Shown: positions 1-5,038 of the stretch, piece after piece
How positions within the stretch are numbered: position 1 is the stretch's first letter
Layout: the number at the start of each line of letters is the position of its first letter
Assembly: GCA_003554345.1 (NCBI GenBank)
Contig: PWGE01000142.1
Coordinates: 1 to 5,038, forward strand
Direction: 5' to 3'
Length of the DNA stretch: 5,038 nucleotides
DNA from: T1SED10-198M sp003554345 [NCBI: Candidatus Sumerlaeota bacterium]
GTDB lineage: Bacteria > Sumerlaeota > T1SED10-198M
Made by a program: the position numbers and the translations under genes
The notes under the pieces: model-generated
The model's database searches: none
The model's input: the letters and a program-made list of their open reading frames with translations, nothing else
Told to the model about the DNA's origin: nothing

Positions 1-900
1 AACCAGCGAATGGTTAATATTCCCTGAGGAGTAAAGCTGGGCAGGGGGTCGAAAACCGGTATCTCTGTCTTCCAGATTCGTCATAATATTCCATTCTCTG
101 AGAGGTAAATCTCCATTGAGCAGGTCCCTGTGGTAGAGAAAATAATCAAGATAGTCGTAAAGATAACACCATTTGCCTTTATGTTCGTAACCTTCTATCC
201 TTTTTTCATTTGCCAGAGGGACAATAATGTGACTGACCAGGTCAAAAAAATCGCGGTCCTCTCCTCTTTTTTCGATTTCTTCAAGGAGTACTTCTGTGTC
301 AAAGAGATAAATGCCCAGCGAAACATACCGGGACTTTGGCTCATCAGGTTTTTCTATGAAGTCAGTAATGGTGGAGTCTTGCTTTTTTACATAACCAAAG
401 CGTGGACAGTACCTTTGTTCAGGCATTTCTTTATATGCAAGAGTGATTTGGCTATCGCTTTTCTCGTGCTGGCGCAGCATCTTTTTGAAATCAACATCAT
501 ATATATGTTCTCCCGGGACAATAAAAACGTGCTTTGGTTGCCGGTCTTTAATAAAGTTGATGTTCTGTAAAATGGCATTGCCGGTTCCGCGGTACCACCT
601 GTGATTATCTTCGTAAGAAATATAGGGCGGTAGTATTTTGGCACATCGCTGGTAACCTTTCATGTCCCAGGAATAGCCGTCTGCTACATGATCTATAAGG
701 GAGGAAGGTAGGAACTGGGTGATAATTCCCACTCGTTCAATATCACTGTCCATCAGGCAGCTTAAACTGAAGTCGATGAGACGGTATACGCCACCAAAAG
801 GTAATGCTGCCTTCGAGCGATTCATTGTAAGAACGGAGAATTGTTCGCGTGTCGGAACTCCACCGGCCAGGACCATTGCAATAGTATCTTCCGTCATCAT
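1..900 (-). CDS. GlgC-like sugar-phosphate nucleotidyltransferase with altered active-site motifs (3' end outside window)
   Basis: The 300 residues visible here follow the bacterial glucose-1-phosphate adenylyltransferase (GlgC) pattern from end to end: MVLAGG (9-14), LPFGGVYRLIDFSLS (33-47), GIITQF, WYRGTGNAILQNI (102-114), GEHIY (130-134), DFIEKP (180-185), SLGIYLF, and NINHSLV (294-300) at the start of the C-terminal beta-helix. The family makes ADP-glucose from glucose-1-phosphate and ATP in the cytoplasm for glycogen. Three sites differ. The loop after LAGG reads VPTREQFSVLT instead of a GxGTRL type. The GDHIY aspartate (E. coli D142) is Glu131. RDVGT is not recognisable; YLYDYLDYF stands there. 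The EKP lysine (Lys184) is kept. The first ATG forms ATGA with the upstream deacetylase stop; a second ATG three bases on (897) sits 8 nt from GGGAG and is an alternative start. Family assignment is secure; catalytic activity and substrate are uncertain, and a GlgD-like regulatory role is possible. Confidence 0.85.
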   Translation of the reverse strand, partial: MMTEDTIAMVLAGGVPTREQFSVLTMNRSKAALPFGGVYRLIDFSLSCLMDSDIERVGIITQFLPSSLIDHVADGYSWDMKGYQRCAKILPPYISYEDNHRWYRGTGNAILQNINFIKDRQPKHVFIVPGEHIYDVDFKKMLRQHEKSDSQITLAYKEMPEQRYCPRFGYVKKQDSTITDFIEKPDEPKSRYVSLGIYLFDTEVLLEEIEKRGEDRDFFDLVSHIIVPLANEKRIEGYEHKGKWCYLYDYLDYFLYHRDLLNGDLPLREWNIMTNLEDRDTGFRPPAQLYSSGNINHSLV

Positions 901-1805
901 TTGTGCTCCCTTATATATTCTTTTATACTTACTATTGTATAAACGTTCTGTATGGTTTCAAGGATGGTTTCTAACATCCTCCTTTTTTCTTTCCAGGGCA
1001 GGTGGTACCCCCGAAGTTTTTTGAGTTTTTTCTCTTTTACTTTTACAAAGTCTATGAGATGAAAACTGTAACAAAGAAAAGGAAGACGGTTAAAAGCTCT
1101 CTGGATAATTTTGCGGTAAATGTCGCCACCTGCTAAAAGGAAACTGCTATGAAGGGGAAGACGAAAAAAGGGTGAGCAGGAAACAGGGATTTCCCATAAA
1201 TTATCGGTTAGTTTGAAGGGATGATTGGGTTGAAAAAGATTGCTCCCTCTTCCGTAATTGTGAAAACTTCCTGACAAAAGTTTCATCGGCAAAATCAGGG
1301 AAGATGGCCAGAGAGAGGAGTCATATAAATAACCGGCTGCTTCCAGGTGTTTGATAAGAGAGGGGTCAAAATAGTACGAGGGAGCCTTAAATCCTACTAC
1401 ACGGGTATTGAAGGTGTCTTCCAGGAGATCTTTGCTTTCCTTTATTTCCCTTTTTTTCTGTTGCTGTGAAAACCGGTGAAAATGGAAGGGGTGAGTCATA
1501 CTGTGAGAGGCGACTTCTACGGGAAAAGAGGTGTGCTCGAGAAAACTTCTGACCGCAACTCTGTTTCCAGGTTGTGCAATGGTCCTTCCTACCAGAAAAA
1601 GAGTGATGGAAACGCTGGTTCCTTCCAGGAAAGTGCCCAGTTTTTCCAGTCCTTCTTTGATTAAATAGTCATTATTTTTGGAGAAAGGAATCTGGTAGCA
1701 GTCTGCCAGTTCCTCCAGGGTGTCACAATCTACCTGTAGAACAGCCTTTTTTTTCTTTTCAAAAGACCTGTTCGACTGTTTGTCATTACTGTTGGACTCA
1801 CTCAT
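897..1805 (-). CDS. Polysaccharide deacetylase (NodB/CE4-type), cytoplasmic
   Basis: This 302-residue protein has the layout of the NodB-homology carbohydrate esterase 4 family, metal-dependent enzymes that remove N- or O-acetyl groups from sugars. Visible motifs are the DxD metal/catalytic pair VDCD (Asp26, Asp28), the HxxxH zinc-type motif HSMTH (His101, His105), GFKAPSYYF (138-146) where many members have RxP, and a late histidine in SFHLID (His249). There is no signal peptide or membrane segment. The N-terminus is a polar Ser/Asn/Lys-rich tail, so the protein probably acts in the cytoplasm, perhaps on a sugar precursor rather than on the wall; that is inference. The start at 1805 is preferred because AGAGGGAG lies just upstream; an in-frame ATG at 1832 has no ribosome site. 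The stop overlaps the start of the GlgC-like gene by four bases, so the two are very likely co-translated. The exact substrate cannot be told from sequence. Confidence 0.85.
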   Translation of the reverse strand: MSESNSNDKQSNRSFEKKKKAVLQVDCDTLEELADCYQIPFSKNNDYLIKEGLEKLGTFLEGTSVSITLFLVGRTIAQPGNRVAVRSFLEHTSFPVEVASHSMTHPFHFHRFSQQQKKREIKESKDLLEDTFNTRVVGFKAPSYYFDPSLIKHLEAAGYLYDSSLWPSSLILPMKLLSGSFHNYGRGSNLFQPNHPFKLTDNLWEIPVSCSPFFRLPLHSSFLLAGGDIYRKIIQRAFNRLPFLCYSFHLIDFVKVKEKKLKKLRGYHLPWKEKRRMLETILETIQNVYTIVSIKEYIREHK

Positions 1806-1888
1806 GAGGCTCCCTCTGTCAGAACTTCTCATTAGGGTTGAATATACATTGAAAAGGAACTTGATGGAAAAGCCACTTTTATTTGTTC

Positions 1889-1918
1889 ATTATAAAGGAA
1901 GTATTTTTACAGTGGAAA
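1889..1918 (-). promoter_or_regulatory. Probable promoter of the deacetylase/GlgC-like unit
   Basis: Read on the minus strand, a perfect TATAAT (1889-1894) is preceded after 18 bases by TTTCCA (1913-1918, 4 of 6 matches to TTGACA). It would give a leader of roughly 75 bases before the deacetylase start at 1805. Assigned by eye to a housekeeping sigma factor; no start site is known. Confidence 0.5.
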
Positions 1919-2013
1919 TTGAAAATGCGGCTTGCGAATGAATCAGGGTGAGCTTTTTCATACGCAGTAAACATGCTTGCCTGTGAACTGCATGTCGATA
2001 TTGTCCGATTTCA

Positions 2014-2022
2014 TGATATAAT
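2014..2022 (+). promoter_or_regulatory. Probable extended -10 promoter of yhbY
   Basis: TGA followed by TATAAT forms an extended -10 element at the right distance to drive yhbY with a leader of about 60 bases. The -35 region (around 1994-1999, GTCGAT) is poor, as is common for extended -10 promoters. Six-base inverted half-sites TGTCCG (2002-2007) and CGGACA (2028-2033) are centred on the left edge of the -10 and could be an operator. Confidence 0.5.
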
Positions 2023-2062
2023 GTGACCGGACAGGTGTTTTTAGCTTTAAAAATATTGAGAA

Positions 2063-2068
2063 AAGGAG
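2063..2068 (+). promoter_or_regulatory. Distant Shine-Dalgarno-like AAGGAG ahead of yhbY
   Basis: AAGGAG is the only good ribosome-binding sequence ahead of yhbY, but 18 bases separate it from the ATG at 2087, about twice the usual distance. The 8-base palindrome TCTGCAGA (2072-2079) lies in between. An in-frame ATT at 2081 would have 12-base spacing, but the family N-terminus (MLTSKQR) fits the ATG. Confidence 0.4.
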
Positions 2069-2086
2069 AAGTCTGCAGAAATTTAT

Positions 2087-2377
2087 ATGTTAACATCCAA
2101 ACAGCGTGCCTATCTTTCCAGTCTTGCCAATGAAATCAAACCCTTTATGCAAGTTGGGAAAGAAGGGTTACAGGAAGAGGGGCTGGAACACATTCAAACA
2201 GCCCTGGAAGCCAATGAGCTTCTCAAGGTGAAAGTCTTTGCTGATGATTCATCAGAGCTGAAAGAAGTGGCTGAGAAGATCTGTGACTATACCGGGGCGG
2301 AATGCGTAAGAATTATTGGGAAAACGATTATTATATATAGACCTGCAGAAAAGCCACGTATTGAACTGTCAGATTAG
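2087..2377 (+). CDS. yhbY: Ribosome assembly RNA-binding protein YhbY
   Basis: This 96-residue protein is a single CRS1-YhbY (CRM) RNA-binding domain, a small KH-like alpha/beta fold that associates with pre-50S ribosomal particles in the cytoplasm. Recognisable family features are the start MLTSKQRAYLSSLAN (1-15), the loop VGKEGL (residues 23-28, usual form GKxGL) and the closing strand RIIGKTIIIYRP (75-86). Length is normal for the family (about 95-105 residues). It is apparently transcribed from its own extended -10 promoter, divergently from the deacetylase unit. The ribosome site is oddly placed (see the separate entry), which might mean modest or regulated translation. No terminator is evident before the methyltransferase gene 115 bases downstream, so read-through is possible. 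Identification is confident; no residues look missing. Confidence 0.95.
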   Translation: MLTSKQRAYLSSLANEIKPFMQVGKEGLQEEGLEHIQTALEANELLKVKVFADDSSELKEVAEKICDYTGAECVRIIGKTIIIYRPAEKPRIELSD

Positions 2378-2492
2378 ATGGAATTATCTGCCTGCTAATG
2401 ATTTGCCGGGGAACGATTGCTTCTTCTCTGCGTTCCTTGAGACTTAAACTGACCGTGATGAATTTTCCTGAATAGTGAGAGGAGTAAATAGG

Positions 2493-3215
2493 ATGGCAAA
2501 AAACAGTGTACTCTATGCCTTGACGTGTGAAATCAAGAAGATGCGTCGCCTCATCTATCGGCGCCTGTTTATGAGCAGGAAAAAAGAAGAGGACAGCCTG
2601 AGACGATTTCATGAAATGTATTATTATTCCGATATTCATGGTGGAAGCACCTATTGGCTGGGTTATTCGACCTTAAAGAATCCCCTTGATTGCTGGGTTT
2701 ATCAGGAAATATTGTATGATGTTCAGCCGGATCTTATCATCGAGACTGGTACCAATAAGGGAGGAAGTGCCCTTTTTATGGCAACTCTCTGCCAGCTGTT
2801 GAAAAAAGGAGAAGTGGTGACGATTGATGTCGAGGAATATAAAAATATGCCTCAACATCCTCTCATTACCCGCTTGATAGGCTCTTCTGTTGCTGATGAA
2901 ATAGTGCGGCAGGTTCGGGATAAAGTTCAACATGCAGAAACAGTACTGGTTATATTGGATTCCGATCACCGTAAGGAACACGTATTACAGGAACTGGAGG
3001 TATATGCCCCTCTGGTGACCCCTGGCAGTTATCTCATAGTAGAGGATACGAATTTGAACGGTCATCCGGTGGTACCTGATTTTGGTCCCGGTCCCTACGA
3101 AGCCGTACAGGAGTTTTTGAAAGACAATGATTCCTTTAAAGTTGACCGTGACCGTGAGAAGTTTTTTCTTACCTTCAATCCCGGAGGATTCTTGAAAAAA
3201 ATCGATGATTATTGA
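2493..3215 (+). CDS. CmcI-family SAM-dependent O-methyltransferase (cephalosporin hydroxylase/rhamnosyl O-methyltransferase family)
   Basis: The 240-residue product matches the CmcI/rhamnosyl O-methyltransferase family across its length. An N-terminal helical cap has KxPxD-like KNPLD (62-66). The SAM-binding glycine motif is IIETGTNKGGSA (82-93), followed by strand VVTIDV (108-113) with the ribose-binding acid. Then come GSS (130-132), LDSDH (155-159) and VEDTN (183-187). The C-terminus is GPGPYEAVQEFL then FFLTFNPGGFL. The acidic residues in DSDH and EDT correspond to the divalent-metal site described for CmcI. Family members methylate hydroxyl groups on sugars or antibiotic nuclei; the acceptor here is unknown, a sugar or glycolipid being the likeliest guess. 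There is no signal peptide; the N-terminus is very basic (KKMRRLIYRRLF). ATG 2493 is chosen because GAGAGGAG ends 8 bases upstream; the in-frame GTG at 2475 lies before that ribosome site. Confidence 0.88.
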   Translation: MAKNSVLYALTCEIKKMRRLIYRRLFMSRKKEEDSLRRFHEMYYYSDIHGGSTYWLGYSTLKNPLDCWVYQEILYDVQPDLIIETGTNKGGSALFMATLCQLLKKGEVVTIDVEEYKNMPQHPLITRLIGSSVADEIVRQVRDKVQHAETVLVILDSDHRKEHVLQELEVYAPLVTPGSYLIVEDTNLNGHPVVPDFGPGPYEAVQEFLKDNDSFKVDRDREKFFLTFNPGGFLKKIDDY

Positions 3216-3303
3216 CTTCTCAGTGAGGTAAAAGATTGTTTAAGTATGCAGTCGGTCATCAGGAAAAAGATTTCTTCTGCATCGCGGGAAAACTATAAAT
3301 AAT

Positions 3304-3331
3304 ATGAAAACTCCCCGTTTTATGCTATAAT
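3304..3331 (+). promoter_or_regulatory. Extended -10 promoter of the 70-residue hypothetical gene
   Basis: TGC followed by TATAAT (3323-3331) is a perfect extended -10. ATGAAA (3304-3309, 4 of 6 to TTGACA) lies 16 bases upstream of the hexamer. Transcription would begin near 3338, giving a leader of about 55 bases. The palindrome ACTGCAGT (3340-3347) falls directly on the first transcribed bases. Confidence 0.6.
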
Positions 3332-3393
3332 ATATATGTACTGCAGTGTACGTATTGTTTTTATCTCTGTTTAAAATCTGAAGAGAGGTGCAT

Positions 3394-3606
3394 ATGAAAC
3401 AATATTTAATTCAGCAAGCCACATCTCATCATAAGATAGAGTTGGGTCTGGAAGAATATGGTGCTATAGTAGATATGTCATCTGGACAGGTCTGTGACAG
3501 GATTCCGCCCGAACTCCTTGATGAAGTATTAAAAAATTTTGCCGAGGAAGGCTTTCATATAAATGTCGTCGTCAACAGCCTGTGGAGTCACTATGAAAAC
3601 GAGTGA
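3394..3606 (+). CDS. Small protein of unknown function (70 residues)
   Basis: I do not recognise this protein. It is 70 residues, soluble, without a signal peptide, membrane segment or Cys/His metal motif (one cysteine, Cys33). The first part looks like beta strands (KQYLIQQA, KIELGLEEYGAIVDM), then RIPPELLDEVLKNFAEEGF forms a probable amphipathic helix, then a hydrophobic strand INVVVNSLW. It is acidic overall. The ATG at 3394 is chosen because GAGAGG lies 5 bases before it; the in-frame GTG at 3388 overlaps that ribosome site. A strong extended -10 promoter stands upstream, and no terminator is visible after it. The good promoter, ribosome site and balanced composition argue that it is a real gene. 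A role cannot be assigned from sequence or neighbours. Confidence 0.72.
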   Translation: MKQYLIQQATSHHKIELGLEEYGAIVDMSSGQVCDRIPPELLDEVLKNFAEEGFHINVVVNSLWSHYENE

Positions 3607-3714
3607 GAGCAGACATTAATTGAAAAGCTGTTAGTGTCCTGATCCAGCGCTTATCTCAGCAAAAGTGCATACCATATTACCTTTTTATCCTTCAGGAATC
3701 TAAAACCTGTAGTG

Positions 3715-3797
3715 TTAATATTTCAGAAGTTGCTCTATGAGTGGCGAAAATATCAGTTGTTGAATACCAGCTGTTGTTAAAAAACTTCTGATATTAA
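3715..3797. repeat. Imperfect long inverted repeat
   Basis: The left arm TTAATATTTCAGAAGTT (3715-3731) and right arm AACTTCTGATATTAA (3783-3797) pair over 15 positions, with two extra T bases bulged in the left arm. The 51-base interval contains a partial direct repeat. The stem is AT-rich and lacks a T-run, so termination is unlikely; it may be a structured RNA end or a protein-binding site. Confidence 0.6.
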
Positions 3798-3810
3798 AAG
3801 TGCTCTTCTT

Positions 3811-3839
3811 TTGCCACAATGGCGTATAAACTATATATA
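3811..3839 (+). promoter_or_regulatory. Probable promoter of the lipoprotein gene
   Basis: TTGCCA (3811-3816, 5 of 6 to TTGACA), a 17-base spacer and TATATA (3834-3839, 4 of 6 to TATAAT) form a plausible housekeeping promoter. Transcription would begin near 3846, leaving a leader of roughly 125 bases. A second TATAAT at 3930-3935 has no convincing -35 element. Confidence 0.45.
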
Positions 3840-3910
3840 CCAGCCTTTGTTTCTATCAGGGTATGCTCTGTTGCATAAACTGTTTGTTCAAGACTGAGTT
3901 ATAAGGCTGG
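3840..3910 (+). repeat. Inverted repeat in the probable lipoprotein leader
   Basis: CCAGCCTT (3840-3847) is perfectly complementary to AAGGCTGG (3903-3910). Between them lies a small hairpin, TATGC (3862-3866) with GCATA (3873-3877). The right arm abuts an unused ribosome-site-like GGAGG (3909-3913). Its position near the predicted transcript start suggests a folded 5' leader; function unknown. Confidence 0.4.
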
Positions 3911-3971
3911 AGGTTTAAGAATTTAAATTTATAATTTACATGAAAGAAAATAAAATGTAAGGTGAAGAGCA

Positions 3972-4955
3972 ATGAAAAGAAAGACCTTTATACCGGTAAT
4001 TATTTCTCTTTGTTTTCTTCTGGCAGGTACTGGCTGTGCACTGGTACCTGACGGAGAACAGCAGGAAAGGGCACGTACCCTCCAGCTGAAAGCGATGAAT
4101 ATGCGTCCTCATGTTGAACAGTATGGCGAAGGGGGAGTGGAAGTCTTTGAAACTGCCGTGGAGGCGCTCCATGAAGGATATTTAGAAGGCGAATATTCAC
4201 TTGTGTCCATAGAAGATTTATGGACACATAGCCTGCAGGAAGGACGGCGTCTGTTTGATGAACCCGACCGCTTATGGGGAGCTACAGGTCCTGAAGAAAC
4301 GGCGGATATGATAGGTCAGACGACCATTGGTCCCTGGCAGATGACAGTCTGGAATGTCCAGGATCATTTTGGGCCTCGTTACGGCGTGCCGGAAGATGCT
4401 TCTCCTGCAGAAGTTGTGGAATGGGCTGAAGAAAGACCAGATGTTCAGGCCCGCATGATTGCCGACTATATACAAAATGCCTATTCTATCTATGGTAAGC
4501 GCAGTCCCTATGCTATCCAGTCTTATTTCTGGCTCGAACCCTTTGTCAAAGGTGAGATCGGTCAAAGTGATGAATGGTGGGATAGTCCTGTAGCAAGACC
4601 CCCTGAAGGAAAAACGTATGAGGACCTTACTCCTGAAATGCTAGCTGATACTGGCTTTTACGCCAGGCAGATAGTATGCGGACATCCTCATCAGCCCCGT
4701 GGATTGTTGTTCTGGTTGGCTGTGACAGGGGATATTGAGGCAATCGATGATCTTCTGGAAACCTGGTATACTGAACCCCACCGCGAATGGGTTGAAAAAG
4801 ACATGCCTCTGGGAGCGACAGGTAAAGCGGTAGCTACTGATAAACGTGCCGGTATGGAAATTGAGAAGGAAGATCTGCAGTTTATTGATGAAGATGAAGC
4901 CTTGATTCGCAACCTGCTGGAGAGAAGAATAGAAATGTTTTACCAGGAACGATAA
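3972..4955 (+). CDS. Lipoprotein of unknown family, possibly lysozyme-like
   Basis: This 327-residue protein begins with a lipoprotein signal: MKRK, a hydrophobic core (FIPVIISLCFLLA) and the lipobox-like AGTGC, so Cys22 should be lipidated and the rest lie outside the membrane. The mature part is acidic and Trp-rich. I do not recognise a family. One stretch recalls the lysozyme/lytic transglycosylase fold: HSLQEG (86-91, with a possible catalytic Glu90), IGPWQMTVW (119-127, like the GLMQ turn of such enzymes), then a helix AYSIYGKRSPYAIQSYFW (170-187). Order and spacing are only roughly right, so this is a hypothesis. The C-terminal part (about 205-327) includes VCGHPHQPRG (235-244) and ends in a charged helix. 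The ATG at 3972 has AAGGTGA six bases upstream. It appears monocistronic, with its own probable promoter and a strong terminator directly at its stop. Whether it relates to the polysaccharide genes nearby is unknown. Confidence 0.8.
   Translation: MKRKTFIPVIISLCFLLAGTGCALVPDGEQQERARTLQLKAMNMRPHVEQYGEGGVEVFETAVEALHEGYLEGEYSLVSIEDLWTHSLQEGRRLFDEPDRLWGATGPEETADMIGQTTIGPWQMTVWNVQDHFGPRYGVPEDASPAEVVEWAEERPDVQARMIADYIQNAYSIYGKRSPYAIQSYFWLEPFVKGEIGQSDEWWDSPVARPPEGKTYEDLTPEMLADTGFYARQIVCGHPHQPRGLLFWLAVTGDIEAIDDLLETWYTEPHREWVEKDMPLGATGKAVATDKRAGMEIEKEDLQFIDEDEALIRNLLERRIEMFYQER
4202..4228 (+). repeat. Perfect 10-base inverted repeat inside the lipoprotein gene
   Basis: TGTGTCCATA (4202-4211) and TATGGACACA (4219-4228) are exact reverse complements separated by 7 bases. 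The region encodes part of LVSIEDLWTHS. There is no T-run after it. Confidence 0.7.
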
Positions 4956-4989
4956 AACCGGGAAAAACTACGAGCTTTTCCCGGTTTTT
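4954..4989 (+). terminator. Intrinsic terminator of the lipoprotein gene
   Basis: AAAACCGGGAAAA (4954-4966) pairs perfectly with TTTTCCCGGTTTT (4976-4988) across a 9-base loop, and the right arm runs into TTTTTATTT. The stem begins inside the TAA stop codon of the lipoprotein gene. With an A-run on the left and a T-run on the right it may also work in the opposite direction. Confidence 0.95.
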
Positions 4990-5038
4990 ATTTGTCTTAG
5001 CGTCTTATTTTGCCGTTTAAAATTGTAACGATGCAATC

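Larger units (their letters stand above)
3607..3971. other. 365-base non-coding region rich in inverted repeats
   Basis: No credible gene was found on either strand in this AT-rich stretch. It holds the inverted repeat 3715-3731/3783-3797 and a crossing pair GTGGCGAAAA (3741-3750) with TTTTGCCAC (3809-3817). Near-direct repeats CAGTTGTTGAATA and CAGCTGTTGTTAA lie around 3754-3780. A likely promoter (3811-3839) comes next, then the pair CCAGCCTT/AAGGCTGG with a small TATGC...GCATA hairpin between. No U-tract follows any of these stems, so none is a typical intrinsic terminator. No known riboswitch or small RNA was recognised. Confidence 0.6.

Noticed and set aside
130-570. Plus-strand open frame of 146 codons
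   Set aside because: It lies antisense to the GlgC-like gene, whose motifs match a known family in the other strand; no ribosome site and no recognisable protein.
2410-2436. GGAACG/CGTTCC inverted repeat downstream of yhbY as a terminator
   Set aside because: Only 6 pairs with a 15-base loop and no T-run after the stem; not a credible intrinsic terminator.
2475-2492. GTG at 2475 as start of the methyltransferase
   Set aside because: It precedes and overlaps the GAGAGGAG ribosome site that serves the ATG at 2493.
3246-3281. ATGCAG/CTGCAT pair with an inner GAAA/TTTC pair after the methyltransferase gene
   Set aside because: Short, interrupted stem with no T-run; likely chance and not called as a terminator.
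3936-4565. Several minus-strand open frames across the lipoprotein gene
   Set aside because: They are antisense shadows without ribosome sites; the plus-strand gene has a signal peptide, ribosome site and terminator.
2074-4880. CTGCAG hexamer occurs six times in the window
   Set aside because: Higher than random expectation, but four copies lie in coding sequence, mostly as Leu-Gln or Pro-Ala-Glu codons, and copies share no consistent flanks, so no repeat system is claimed.

Overview
The window reads as a chromosomal segment of a Gram-positive-type bacterium, most likely Bacillota (Clostridia-like). This is an inference. It rests on purine-rich GGAG/GAGG ribosome sites, extended TGn-TATAAT promoters, a lipoprotein signal peptide, moderate G+C by eye, and a YhbY whose start resembles low-GC Gram-positive homologues. 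No rRNA, tRNA, CRISPR array, transposase or phage gene was seen.

Left arm (1-1805, minus strand): a two-gene, translationally coupled unit. A NodB-type polysaccharide deacetylase without a signal peptide comes first. Its stop codon overlaps the start of a GlgC-like (ADP-glucose pyrophosphorylase family) nucleotidyltransferase that runs off the left edge. The GlgC-like protein keeps the family scaffold but has changes in its glycine-rich loop, in the GDHIY motif and at the RDVGT motif, so it may be a divergent or non-catalytic paralogue. The pairing suggests carbohydrate or envelope-polymer metabolism.

Centre (1806-3606): a divergent promoter region separates that unit from plus-strand genes. 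The first is yhbY, a ribosome-assembly RNA-binding protein whose Shine-Dalgarno-like sequence lies unusually far from the ATG. Next is a CmcI-family SAM-dependent O-methyltransferase. Then comes a 70-residue protein of unknown function under a good extended -10 promoter.

Right arm (3607-5038): a 365-base non-coding stretch rich in inverted repeats holds a probable promoter. It is followed by a 327-residue lipoprotein of no recognised family and a textbook intrinsic terminator. Part of the lipoprotein (a GPWQM motif followed by a helix with YGKRSPYA) recalls the lysozyme/lytic transglycosylase fold, but this is only a hypothesis.

No single new system is proven here. The most notable items are the altered GlgC-like protein coupled to a deacetylase, the unrecognised lipoprotein, and the structured intergenic region ahead of it.
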